Below are positions 7,878 to 16,135 of a stretch of DNA of 64,000 nucleotides, piece by piece. Where the stretch lies: contig NZ_KB907224.1 in NCBI RefSeq assembly GCF_000381885.1, positions 91,271 to 155,270 on the forward strand, written 5' to 3'. The notes beneath the pieces were generated by a model. That model did not search any database. It was not told where the DNA came from and saw only the letters and a list, made by a program, of their open reading frames with translations. The translations under genes and the position numbers were made by a program. Within the stretch, counting starts at the first letter, position 1, and each line of letters begins with the position of its first letter. The stretch comes from Actinomadura atramentaria DSM 43919 (lineage in GTDB: Bacteria > Actinomycetota > Actinomycetes > Streptosporangiales > Streptosporangiaceae).

Positions 7878-9789
7878 GGCCCACCGCCTCCACCGGACCG
7901 ACGTCCACCGGCTCGGCGTCGGGTGACGGCCCGCCGGACAGGCGGGTCCACCGGGCGGCGACGGTCTCGCGCCCGAACCGGAACACCCAGCCCGCGATCC
8001 CGTTGGGCTCGCTGCGCAGCGCGACGGCCGCGACGCCGACGACGAGGAACAGCAGCCCGCCCGCGGCGGGGAACTGGGCCTGCAGTTTCGGCAGCCACGC
8101 CAGGGCCGCGCCGCCGAGCGCCGCGCCGGTCACCGACGTCACCCCGCACGCCACCGCGAGCAGCAGCAGCGGGAGGCTGTTGAACACCATGAAGTCGCTG
8201 GCGGACACGCTCTGCCGGAGCCCGCCCATCAGCGCGCCCGCCAGGCCCGCGATGCCCGCCGACGCCGCGAACAGCACGACGCGGGCGAGGCGGGCGTTGA
8301 GGCCGAGGGTCGCGCAGGCGGTCTCGCTGTCGCGCAGGGCCAGGACCAGCCGCCCGTAGGGGCCGCGCCGCAGGGCGAGCAGGCCCGCGCCGACCAGCGC
8401 GAACACCACGGCGGACAGGACCAGGTACGCCTTCTCCGTCCCGAACCGGACGCCCAGGACCGTCAGCCGCCGGACGTCCAGGGCGCCGTTGTACCCGAAC
8501 GCGAAGTCGGCCTGGAAGACGACCTTGTCCATGAGCTGCCCGAACGCCAGCGTCGCCAGCGCCAGGTAGAGGCCGTGCAGGCGCAGCGCCGGGAGCGCGA
8601 CCAGCGCGCCGACCGCCGCGGCGACGACCGCCGCCGCCACCAGCGACAGCACCGACCCGCTCGCCCACCGGGCGGCGACGACCGCGCCGACGCCCGCGAA
8701 GGTGAGCTGCGCGAGCGACACCTGCCCGCCGTACCCGTTGAGCAGGACCATCGACAGCATGACGATCCCGTACACGACGCCGAGCGCGACGACGAGGGCC
8801 TGCTCGGCGGGCAGCGCGGCCGCCGCGACGGCCGCGGCGACGACGAACACCGCCGCCCACGGCGCGGCGCGGCGGGAGGACGCGACGGCGACGCCCGCCG
8901 CGCCCCGCAGGCGGCCGAGCCGGGCCTGCGGGGACCGCAGGAACACCAGCACGGCGAACAGGAACAGGGCGGGGATCGCGGGCCGCAGCCCGGTGAACGC
9001 CCCGGACGTCGGCAGGTATCCGACGGTGTAGGACTGCAGCAGGCCGAGGGCGAGCGCGCCGAGGTAGGTCATCGGCAGGCTGGTGAGGCGGCCGAGCATC
9101 GCCGCGGAGTAGGCGCTGATCACCAGGAGGGTGAGGCCGTAGTAGTCGAGCTGCACGACGGGCGTGAGCAGGATGCCCGACAGGGCGGCCAGGGACGCGC
9201 CGATCGCCCAGCTCAGCGACGTCGTCCAGGCGGGGCGGCCGCCGAACAGGGCGAGCAGGCCGGGGTCGTGGACGGTGGCGCGCATGGCCGCGCCGGTGCG
9301 GGTGAACCGCAGGAGCACCGACAGCCCGGCCGCGACGAGGAGCCCGGCGGCGACGGTGAGCAGGTCGTGCGCGCCGACGAACGCCGATCCGAGGTGGAAT
9401 CCGTGGCCCTCGAAGAACGGGCTGACGGGCCGGGGTTTGGGCGGCCAGAGGGTCTGCGCGAGGCCGAGGAGCGCGACCATCAGCGCGACGGTGACGACGA
9501 GCGCGACGTCGGAGGGCGCCTCGCCGAGGTCGCGCAGCACGGTCCGCTCGGCCAGGGCCCCGCACAGCGGCGCGACGACGAGCACGACGAGCGCGACGGC
9601 GGCCCAGGCGGGCAGGCCGCGCCCGGCCGACAGCTCCCAGAACAGGAACGCCATGACCATGCCGACGGCGCCGTGCCCGATGTTGAAGATCCGCGACGTC
9701 GCGTACGTCACGACCAGGCCCCCGGCGGCGACGGCGTAGCCCGCGCCGCTGACCAGGCCGAGGACGGTGTAGGTGAGGAAGGAGTCCAT
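7864..9789 (-). CDS. Fused Liv-type ABC permease (LivH-LivM)
   Basis: A single 641-residue chain carries both permease halves that are usually separate. Residues 1 to about 290 match LivH (start MDSFLTYTVLGLVSGAGYAV, then IFNIGHGAVGM); residues about 310-600 match LivM (LNGYGGQVSLAQLTFAGVGA, then a second BPD_transp_2 domain), together giving many transmembrane helices. The halves meet in a charged linker, RSPQARLGRLRG. The last 30 residues are a polar tail. The gene is 7 nt downstream of the binding-protein gene. Expected substrates are branched-chain amino acids or related small carboxylates/amides; the sequence alone does not decide. Confidence 0.9.
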   Translation of the reverse strand: MDSFLTYTVLGLVSGAGYAVAAGGLVVTYATSRIFNIGHGAVGMVMAFLFWELSAGRGLPAWAAVALVVLVVAPLCGALAERTVLRDLGEAPSDVALVVTVALMVALLGLAQTLWPPKPRPVSPFFEGHGFHLGSAFVGAHDLLTVAAGLLVAAGLSVLLRFTRTGAAMRATVHDPGLLALFGGRPAWTTSLSWAIGASLAALSGILLTPVVQLDYYGLTLLVISAYSAAMLGRLTSLPMTYLGALALGLLQSYTVGYLPTSGAFTGLRPAIPALFLFAVLVFLRSPQARLGRLRGAAGVAVASSRRAAPWAAVFVVAAAVAAAALPAEQALVVALGVVYGIVMLSMVLLNGYGGQVSLAQLTFAGVGAVVAARWASGSVLSLVAAAVVAAAVGALVALPALRLHGLYLALATLAFGQLMDKVVFQADFAFGYNGALDVRRLTVLGVRFGTEKAYLVLSAVVFALVGAGLLALRRGPYGRLVLALRDSETACATLGLNARLARVVLFAASAGIAGLAGALMGGLRQSVSASDFMVFNSLPLLLLAVACGVTSVTGAALGGAALAWLPKLQAQFPAAGGLLFLVVGVAAVALRSEPNGIAGWVFRFGRETVAARWTRLSGGPSPDAEPVDVGPVEAVGHAPR

Positions 9790-9796
9790 GCGGGCC

Positions 9797-11194
9797 TCAG
9801 CCGCCCGTGCCCACGAGGCCGCCGCACCGGTACCGCGACCCGGTGGGCGCGAGCGGCCGCCAGGTGCCGCCGCTGAGCCTGATCAGGCGCTCGCACGCGC
9901 CGGGCTGGCGCGTCCCGACGCCCTGGGGGGCGAGCATGCCGCCGCCGGTGTACTCCTTGACCTGTTTGAGTTTGTCGAGGAACGCCGTCCGCGTCAGGTT
10001 CGGGCCGACTTTCGCGGCCGTCTCGGTGAACAGTTTCGCGGCGGCCCACCCGTACATCCCGAAGCTGGTGGGGCTGGCGCCGGGCGCGGTCTTGCGCAGC
10101 CATTCGGCGTAGCGCCGCAGTTCGGCGGACTGCGCGGACTCCTCCAGCATCACCGACGCGATGGGGATGACGGTCCCGTCCACGGCCGAGCCGCCCTGCT
10201 TGACGTAGGAGGGCGTGTAGGCGGTGTTGTCGGTGTAGAACACCTCGGGGGTGAAGCCCTGCTGGCGCATGGTCTTCTGCATGCGGACGGCGAACTCGCC
10301 GGAGCCGAGCCAGAACACCAGCTTCACCCCGGCGTTCTTCATCTTCGTGACGTAGGGCGCGTAGTTGAAGTCGTCGACGTCGATGGCCTGCTTGTAGACG
10401 AAGTTCAGGCCGCGCTTGGCGTAGCCCGCCATCCAGTCCTTCGCGGTCTGCTCGCTCGACTCGGCCTTCAGGTACACGAACGCGGCCTTGCGGACGGCGT
10501 CGGGGTACTTCTGCTTGAGCAGGTCGGGGGCGGCGGTCGACATGAGGCCGAGCCGGTGGGCGTCCACGGCGTAGGTGACGGGCGACTGCTGGCGCTGGCG
10601 GGTGACGGCGACGGCGCGCAGGTCGGGGATCTTGCAGTCCGCGGCGGGGCCCGCGCCCGCCTGGTCGTAGGCGGACATGCCGCCGACCAGCGCGAACGCC
10701 TGGCGGCAGCCCTGGACGGTCGCCTGCTGCTCGCCCGCGGCGTCGGTGCGGGCGTCCAGCGGCAGCACCTTCAGTTTCCGCCCGCAGATCGTCTGGGTGG
10801 AGTTGAAGTACGCCGCGTACGCCTGGACGGCGTTCTGGACGTCGGTGAACAGGCCGGGCACGGGGCCCGAGCGGTCCACGACGTTGGCGATGGTGATCTC
10901 GCCCGGCGTCACGCCGGTGTCGGACTTGCCGCCGCGGCCCTTGCAGGCGGCGGCGTCCTTTCCGCCGCCGCCGTCCCCGGCGTCCGCGGACGGCGCGGAC
11001 GCCGACGGGAGCGCGCCCGCCGAGCCGGTCGGCGCGGCCGCGGGCCCGGCGCCGTCCCGCCCGGTGCGGCCGAGGGCCGCCGCGCGCTGCGCGGGCGTGA
11101 GACGGGACCCGCAGCCCGTCAGGAGTGAGGCGGTCAGCAGGGCGAGGACCGCAACGGTCAGCGGCGCTCGCCCGCGGGGGGAACCAGTACGCAT
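9797..11194 (-). CDS. Substrate-binding lipoprotein of the Liv-type importer
   Basis: Periplasmic-binding-protein type I (Peripla_BP_6), 465 residues. Lipoprotein signal: hydrophobic core LTVAVLALLTASLL then the lipobox LTGC, so the mature protein is tethered through Cys28. A Ser/Ala/Gly linker follows and the binding domain begins near GVTPGEITIANVVDRSG. Conserved features of the family include ADC, YAVDAHR and the late FGMYGWAAAKLF. First gene of the operon; its promoter should lie in 11195-11373, where no convincing -35/-10 pair was found. Ligand unknown. Confidence 0.9.
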   Translation of the reverse strand: MRTGSPRGRAPLTVAVLALLTASLLTGCGSRLTPAQRAAALGRTGRDGAGPAAAPTGSAGALPSASAPSADAGDGGGGKDAAACKGRGGKSDTGVTPGEITIANVVDRSGPVPGLFTDVQNAVQAYAAYFNSTQTICGRKLKVLPLDARTDAAGEQQATVQGCRQAFALVGGMSAYDQAGAGPAADCKIPDLRAVAVTRQRQQSPVTYAVDAHRLGLMSTAAPDLLKQKYPDAVRKAAFVYLKAESSEQTAKDWMAGYAKRGLNFVYKQAIDVDDFNYAPYVTKMKNAGVKLVFWLGSGEFAVRMQKTMRQQGFTPEVFYTDNTAYTPSYVKQGGSAVDGTVIPIASVMLEESAQSAELRRYAEWLRKTAPGASPTSFGMYGWAAAKLFTETAAKVGPNLTRTAFLDKLKQVKEYTGGGMLAPQGVGTRQPGACERLIRLSGGTWRPLAPTGSRYRCGGLVGTGG

Positions 11195-11360
11195 CGCACC
11201 TCCCCAGCAGTGTCTGGTCCGGTGCGCGGTGACCGCTTTCCACGATCATCGGCGAACCCACACAATACGGACACCGGGGGCGGGGTTCAACGCCGGGCCG
11301 CCCCACGTGACCCGCGGAACACCGGCCGCCCCCACCCCCTCCCACGTGGGACTCCGTACT

Positions 11361-11366
11361 AGCCTG
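11361..11366 (+). promoter_or_regulatory. -10 box of a leaderless menE mRNA
   Basis: TAGCCT fits the actinobacterial TAnnnT -10 pattern and ends 7 nt before the menE ATG. No Shine-Dalgarno sequence lies in the gap, so transcription would begin at or next to the start codon. No good -35 was recognised. Confidence 0.5.
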
Positions 11367-11373
11367 GCGGATC

Positions 11374-12555
11374 ATGGACCGCCGCCTGCACGCCGTCGTG
11401 CTCCCCCCGGGGCCCCGCCTGCTGACCGTCCTGGCCGCCGCCCTGGACGGCTCGGGACCGGCGGTCTGCCCGCTGTCCCCCGACCTGCCCGCCCCCGCGC
11501 TCGACGCGCTCGTCGACGCGCTCGCGCCGCACGCCGTCGAGACCGAGGACGGCGTCACCCCCTACCGGGCGCGCAGCGCGTGCGCGCCCGTCGCCGGAAT
11601 CCCCGTCGACGCCGACACGGCCGTCCTCATCGCGACGTCCGGGTCCACCGGAACCCCGAAGGCGGTCGAGCTGAGCGCCGCCGCGCTGCGGCACTCGGCC
11701 GCCGCGACCCTCGACCGCGTCGCCGCCGAACCGGGCGACCGCTGGCTGTGCTGCCTGCCCACCAGCCACATCGCCGGACTGCAGATCCTCGTCCGGTCGC
11801 TGCTGGCGGGGACCGAACCGGTCATCCACCCGCGGTTCGACGCCGCCGCGGTCGCCGCCGCCGACGCCGCGCTGGTGTCGGTCGTCCCGACCCAGCTCCG
11901 CCGCCTGCTGGACGCCCGCGCCGACCTCGCCCGGTTCCGCGCGATCCTGCTCGGCGGCGCCGCCGCGCCCCCCGACCTGGTCGCCGAGGCCCGCGACGCC
12001 GGGGCGCGGATCTTCACCACCTACGGGATGAGCGAGACGTGCGGGGGCTGCGCCTACGACGGCGTCCCCCTGGACGGCGTCCGCGTCGCGGTCGGCGGCG
12101 ACGGCCGCATCCGCATCGCCGGGCCGGTGCTGTTCAGCGGCTACCGCCTGCGCCCGGCCCTCACCGAGCGGGCCCGCGACGGCGCATGGTTCGTCACCCA
12201 GGACCTCGGCGCGGTGGAGGGCGGGCGGCTGCGCGTGCGGGGCCGCGTGGACGACGTCGTCAACACCGGCGGCGAGAAGGTCGTGGCGGGCGAGGTCGCC
12301 GCGCTGCTGGCGCGCCACCCCAAGGTCGCGGACGTCGTCGTCGTGGGCCGCGCCGACCCGGAGTGGGGCGAGCGCGTCACCGCCGTCGTCGTCCCCGCCG
12401 ACCCGGCGGCCGCGCCCGCGCTGCCGGAGCTGCGGGACTTCGTGCGGGCGGCGATGCCCGCCGCCGCCGCGCCCCGCGAGCTGGTGCTGCTGCCGGAGAT
12501 CCCGCTGCTGGCGTCCGGCAAACCCGACCGGGAGCTGCTGCGCCGCCCGTCCTGA
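11374..12555 (+). CDS. menE: o-Succinylbenzoate-CoA ligase
   Basis: AMP-forming acyl-CoA synthetase that activates o-succinylbenzoate for MenB. At 393 residues it is short for the superfamily but normal for actinobacterial MenE. P-loop TSGSTGTPKAVELS (about residues 89-102), core motif TTYGMSETCGG, hinge GRVDDVVNTGGEKV, and the catalytic C-terminal lysine in SGKPD. It is separated from menB by the Liv importer block and reads in the opposite direction. The absence of a ribosome site and the TAGCCT box immediately upstream suggest a leaderless message. Confidence 0.92.
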   Translation: MDRRLHAVVLPPGPRLLTVLAAALDGSGPAVCPLSPDLPAPALDALVDALAPHAVETEDGVTPYRARSACAPVAGIPVDADTAVLIATSGSTGTPKAVELSAAALRHSAAATLDRVAAEPGDRWLCCLPTSHIAGLQILVRSLLAGTEPVIHPRFDAAAVAAADAALVSVVPTQLRRLLDARADLARFRAILLGGAAAPPDLVAEARDAGARIFTTYGMSETCGGCAYDGVPLDGVRVAVGGDGRIRIAGPVLFSGYRLRPALTERARDGAWFVTQDLGAVEGGRLRVRGRVDDVVNTGGEKVVAGEVAALLARHPKVADVVVVGRADPEWGERVTAVVVPADPAAAPALPELRDFVRAAMPAAAAPRELVLLPEIPLLASGKPDRELLRRPS

Positions 12556-12613
12556 CCCGGGCGGCGCGGGAGGGGGCCGCGTAGGACGGGCGGGGCGGGG
12601 AACGAGGGAGATC

Positions 12614-13645
12614 ATGACCGAGACCGCCCCCGGCGGGGACCAGCAACGCGACCAGGGCCGCGACCAGGGCCAGGAGAGCACCCTCACGGTGTTCCTCGCG
12701 CTGGCCGCCAACCTCGGCATCGCCGTCGCCAAGATCGTCGCGGCGGTCGTGACGGGGTCGGCGTCGATGGGCGCGGAGGCCGCGCATTCGGTCGCCGACA
12801 CCTTCAACGAGGTGCTGCTGCTGGTGGGGCTGCGCCGCAGCGGCCGCCCCGCGGACCGCCGCCACCCGTTCGGGTACGGCAAGGAGCGCTACATCTGGAC
12901 GCTGCTGGTCGCGGTCGCGATCTTCGGGATGGGCGCGCTGTTCGCGTTCTACCAGGGGTTCGAGACGATCGTGGCCGGGCACGGCGGGGAGGCCGACCCG
13001 CTGGTCGGCTACGTCGTCCTCGGCGTCTCGTTCGTGCTGGAGGGGACGTCGTGGCGGCAGGCGGTGCGGCAGGTCCGCGCGGACGCCCGGGCGGAGAACC
13101 TGCCGCTGCGGGTGTTCCTGCGCCGCACCGACGAGCCGACGTCGCTGAGCGTCCTGCTGGAGGACTCGGCGGCGCTGCTGGGCCTGCTGCTGGCGTTCGC
13201 GGGCCTCGGCCTGCACCAGCTCACCGGTTCGGCGGTGTGGGACGGGGTGGGGTCGGCGCTGATCGGGGTGCTGCTGACGGCGGTCGCGCTGCTGCTGGGC
13301 CGCGTCAACCTGAACCTGCTGATCGGCAACCAGGCCGATCCGCGGATCATCGCCGACGTGCGGGAGCGGCTGACGGCCGCGCCGGAGGTGGAGTGGCTGG
13401 TCGACATCGTCACGATGACGGTCGGCGCGGACCGGGTGCTGGTGTGCGCGCGGCTGGACTTCCGGGACGCGCTGCGGGCCTCGGACGTGGAGCACGCGTG
13501 CGTCCGGATGGCGCGGGAGCTGCGGGAGGCGCACCCGGAGATCGACGAGGTGTTCCTGGAGCCGGTGCCGCGCGACGACCCGGACCTGCGGGCGCGGGTG
13601 ATCGCCCGGTACGGGCGTCCGCTGGAGCCTCCCGCCGGGACATGA
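12614..13645 (+). CDS. Cation diffusion facilitator (Zn2+/Co2+/Fe2+ type efflux)
   Basis: CDF-family proton-coupled divalent-metal exporter of the cytoplasmic membrane, 343 residues. Helix 2 carries SASMGAEAAHSVADTFNEVLL, where the usual HxxxD metal site reads H-S-V-A-D; the second site in helix 5 region is LLEDSAALLGL. C-terminal cytoplasmic regulatory domain from about residue 220 (QADPRIIADVRERL). A GAGGGAG ribosome site is 3 nt from the ATG, closer than usual. 58 nt downstream of menE, so possibly co-transcribed. The exact metal cannot be told from sequence. Confidence 0.88.
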   Translation: MTETAPGGDQQRDQGRDQGQESTLTVFLALAANLGIAVAKIVAAVVTGSASMGAEAAHSVADTFNEVLLLVGLRRSGRPADRRHPFGYGKERYIWTLLVAVAIFGMGALFAFYQGFETIVAGHGGEADPLVGYVVLGVSFVLEGTSWRQAVRQVRADARAENLPLRVFLRRTDEPTSLSVLLEDSAALLGLLLAFAGLGLHQLTGSAVWDGVGSALIGVLLTAVALLLGRVNLNLLIGNQADPRIIADVRERLTAAPEVEWLVDIVTMTVGADRVLVCARLDFRDALRASDVEHACVRMARELREAHPEIDEVFLEPVPRDDPDLRARVIARYGRPLEPPAGT

Positions 13646-13698
13646 CCGCCCCGCATTATCACGTTCAGCGACCGTACGGCTACCCGAATACGGTTCTG

Positions 13699-13725
13699 GG
13701 AACAACGGTGGCCTGCTCCGACGTT
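13699..13725 (+). promoter_or_regulatory. Possible ECF-sigma promoter of the sigma gene
   Basis: GGAAC at 13699-13703 and CGTT at 13722-13725, 18 nt apart, resemble the GGAAC/CGTT boxes of ECF sigma factors, though the spacer is 2 nt longer than in the SigE consensus. The distance to the sigma gene start is about 74 nt. A weak candidate only. Confidence 0.25.
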
Positions 13726-13798
13726 CCGGTTAATGCGTGCGTCACGAGAGAAAACGTCTCCGCACGCACCCACACCACGGAAGGGAGGGGGCGCCGCC

Positions 13799-15202
13799 AT
13801 GCCGCGATCCGCCGCCGAGACCCCGCTCACGCCGCCGGCGAGCCGCACGCTGGACGCCCTGTTCGAGCGCGGCCGGTCCACGGGCCGCCTCTCGCTCGAC
13901 GAGGTCCGCCGGGCGTTCGCCGACGCCGGGATCAGCCAGGCGCGGGGCCGCTCCATCCTGCGCGAGCTGTCGGCGGCGGGGGTCCGCATGACCGACGGCG
14001 ACGAGCCCGGCACCCGCCCCGCCGCCGGACCCGCCACCCGAGCCAAAGCACAGGCCGAAGCACGAGCCGAGGCACAGGCCGAAGCACGGGCCGACGCGGA
14101 CGGCGCCCCCGCCCGCCGCTCGACGACGCGCAAGACGCGCCGGGCGGCGTCCCCGGCGGACGCGTCGGCCAAGGGCGCGGTGACGGCCGCGCCCGCCGCC
14201 CCGCCCGTCCCCGCCGCCGGTGAGGACGCGGACGGCGACGGCGGTTTCGACGTCGTGGAGGTGGAGGCCGCCCCGGACCTGGACGACACCTCGACGGCGA
14301 TGGGCGACTCGGTCCACACGTACCTGAAGGCGATCGGCCGCCGCCAGCTCCTGACCGCCGAGCAGGAGGTCGACCTGGCCAAGCGCATCGAGGCTGGCCT
14401 GTACGCGGAGTACAAGCTGGAGTGCGGCGACGCCCCGGAGGATCTGCGCGACGACCTGGAGTGGGTCGCCGCCGACGGCCGCCGCGCGAAGGCGCACATG
14501 CTGGAGGCCAACCTGCGGCTGGTGGTGTCGGTCGCCAAGAAGTACTCCGACCGGGGGCTGTCGCTGCTGGACGTCGTCCAGGAGGGCAACCTGGGGCTGA
14601 TCCGCGCGGTGGAGAAGTTCGACTACTCCAAGGGCTACAAGTTCTCCACGTACGCGATGTGGTGGATTCGCCAGGCGATCCAGCGGGGGTTCGCCGACTC
14701 GGCGCGCACGATCCGGCTGCCGGTCCACGTGCTGGAGCTGCTGAGCAAGCTGAGCCGGGTCGAGCGCGACATGCACCAGCGGCTGGGCCGCGAGCCCACG
14801 CCGGAGGAGCTGGCGGTGGAGCTGGACCGCAGCCCCGAGCAGATCCGGGAGCTGCTGCGCACGTCGCGGCAGCCGATCAGCCTGGACTCCACGATCGGGG
14901 AGGACGGGGAGACGCGCATCGGCGACCTCATCGAGGACACCGACAGCCCGGAGGCGTCGGAGCTGGTGGACCGGCAGCTCATGGCCGACCAGCTCCGCCG
15001 GACGCTGGACATCCTGTCGCCGCGCGAGGCCAGGATCATGGCGATGCGGTTCGGCCTGTACGACGGGACGCCCCGCACGCTGGACGAGATCGGCAAGGCC
15101 CTCGGCCTGACGCGCGAGCGCATCCGCCAGCTCGAGAAGGAGTCGCTGTCCAAGCTGCGGCACCCGAGCAACGCGCGCCCGCTCCTGGACTTCGCCGTCT
15201 GA
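13799..15202 (+). CDS. RNA polymerase sigma-70 factor (principal-like, group 1/2)
   Basis: 467 residues from the ATG at 13799, chosen because GGAAGGGAGGGGG lies just upstream. Layout: N-terminal region-1.1-like helical domain (about 1-70), a long Ala/Glu/Arg linker with a 12-bp-repeat-encoded stretch, then region 1.2 (SVHTYLKAIGRRQLLT), region 2 with the -10 element (FSTYAMWWIRQAIQRGFAD), region 3 (LPVHVLELLSKLSRV) and region 4 ending in RIRQLEKESLSKLRHP. It has the length and N-terminal domain of a housekeeping factor, but region 2/3 wording (RGFADSARTIRLPVHVLELLSKL) departs from HrdB, so a group-2 HrdA/SigB-like factor is more likely. A strong terminator follows. Confidence 0.9.
   Translation: MPRSAAETPLTPPASRTLDALFERGRSTGRLSLDEVRRAFADAGISQARGRSILRELSAAGVRMTDGDEPGTRPAAGPATRAKAQAEARAEAQAEARADADGAPARRSTTRKTRRAASPADASAKGAVTAAPAAPPVPAAGEDADGDGGFDVVEVEAAPDLDDTSTAMGDSVHTYLKAIGRRQLLTAEQEVDLAKRIEAGLYAEYKLECGDAPEDLRDDLEWVAADGRRAKAHMLEANLRLVVSVAKKYSDRGLSLLDVVQEGNLGLIRAVEKFDYSKGYKFSTYAMWWIRQAIQRGFADSARTIRLPVHVLELLSKLSRVERDMHQRLGREPTPEELAVELDRSPEQIRELLRTSRQPISLDSTIGEDGETRIGDLIEDTDSPEASELVDRQLMADQLRRTLDILSPREARIMAMRFGLYDGTPRTLDEIGKALGLTRERIRQLEKESLSKLRHPSNARPLLDFAV
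14042..14089. repeat. 12-bp tandem repeat in the sigma factor linker
   Basis: Four in-frame 12-bp units close to GCCGAAGCACRG encode alternating Ala-Glu-Ala-Arg/Gln between region 1.1 and region 1.2. Units differ at one to three positions. Confidence 0.85.
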
Positions 15203-15210
15203 CACCCCCC

Positions 15211-15240
15211 GAAGGCCCGCCGGGAATCCGGCGGGCCTTC
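15211..15240. terminator. Bidirectional hairpin between sigma gene and ABC permease
   Basis: Perfect 13-bp stem (arms GAAGGCCCGCCGG and CCGGCGGGCCTTC) with the loop GAAT, starting 8 nt after the sigma stop codon and 26 nt from the end of the convergent permease gene. No U-tract, as usual in this kind of genome. Confidence 0.85.
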
Positions 15241-15265
15241 GGCGTGCCCGCCACGGCGCGGCCGG

Positions 15266-16135
15266 TCATTCGCCGTTGCGGAACTCCAGCATCGCCACGC
15301 CCATCATGCCGAGCCCCATCGCCACGACGATCAGCACCTCGACGGGGACGGGGACGTGCCACCCGCCCCACGTGACGCCGGGGTTGAACGTCCGCCGCAC
15401 CGCCTCGCCGACGTCCAGGTTCGCGAACACCGCGTGCCGCATCGGGTCGACGGCGTAGGTGAGCGGGTTGAAGCGGGTGAGGACGCTCAGCCACGCGGGG
15501 AGCCCGTTGAGCGGGTACAGCGCGCCGGACAGGAACATCATCGGCATGAGCGCCATCTGGTTGAGCGCGAAGAACGCCTGCATGGTCTTGATGCGCGCGG
15601 CCATCATCACGCCGAACCCGGTGAGCGCGAACGCGCACAGGAACATCATGCCGAGCAGTTCCAGCATGAGCAGCGGGTGGTAGGGGACGTGCGCCAGTCC
15701 CGCCAGCGCGAGGATCACCACGCCCTGGAGCGTCGCGACGAGCGCGCCGCCGATGCACTTGCCGACGACGATCGACCCCCGGTTGACCGGCGCGACCAGC
15801 ATCTCCCGCAGGAAACCGAACTCGCGGTCCCACACGATCGACCCCGCCGAGAACATCGCCGTGAACATGACCGACATCGCGCAGACGCCGGGGAAGATGA
15901 ACGTCCGCAGGTCCACGTGGGAGCCGCCGCCCCCGCCGCGCACCAGGTTCGACAGGCCCGTCCCCATCACCAGCAGCCACAGCACCGGCTGGACGAGCCC
16001 CGACACCATCCGCATCCGGTCCCGCCAGAACCGGATCAGCTCGCGGTGCAGGACGATCTTCACCGCCCGCACGTCGTGACGCAGGCTCCGCTCGGGCACC
16101 CGCACCCCCGCGACGCCCGCCGTCTGCGCGCTCAT
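15266..16135 (-). CDS. ABC-2 type export permease (DrrB-like)
   Basis: 289-residue integral membrane permease of the ABC-2 family with about six hydrophobic segments. It contains MVSGLVQPVLWLLVMGTGL near the N-terminus and the typical FLSGALYPLNGLPAW in the late part; the C-terminus ends in a long hydrophobic helix (EVLIVVAMGLGMMGVAML). The start ATG overlaps the stop of the upstream ATPase gene by 4 nt. Together they should form a drug- or lipid-type exporter. The partner gene carries a frameshift, so the transporter may be inactive as written. Confidence 0.9.
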   Translation of the reverse strand: MSAQTAGVAGVRVPERSLRHDVRAVKIVLHRELIRFWRDRMRMVSGLVQPVLWLLVMGTGLSNLVRGGGGGSHVDLRTFIFPGVCAMSVMFTAMFSAGSIVWDREFGFLREMLVAPVNRGSIVVGKCIGGALVATLQGVVILALAGLAHVPYHPLLMLELLGMMFLCAFALTGFGVMMAARIKTMQAFFALNQMALMPMMFLSGALYPLNGLPAWLSVLTRFNPLTYAVDPMRHAVFANLDVGEAVRRTFNPGVTWGGWHVPVPVEVLIVVAMGLGMMGVAMLEFRNGE

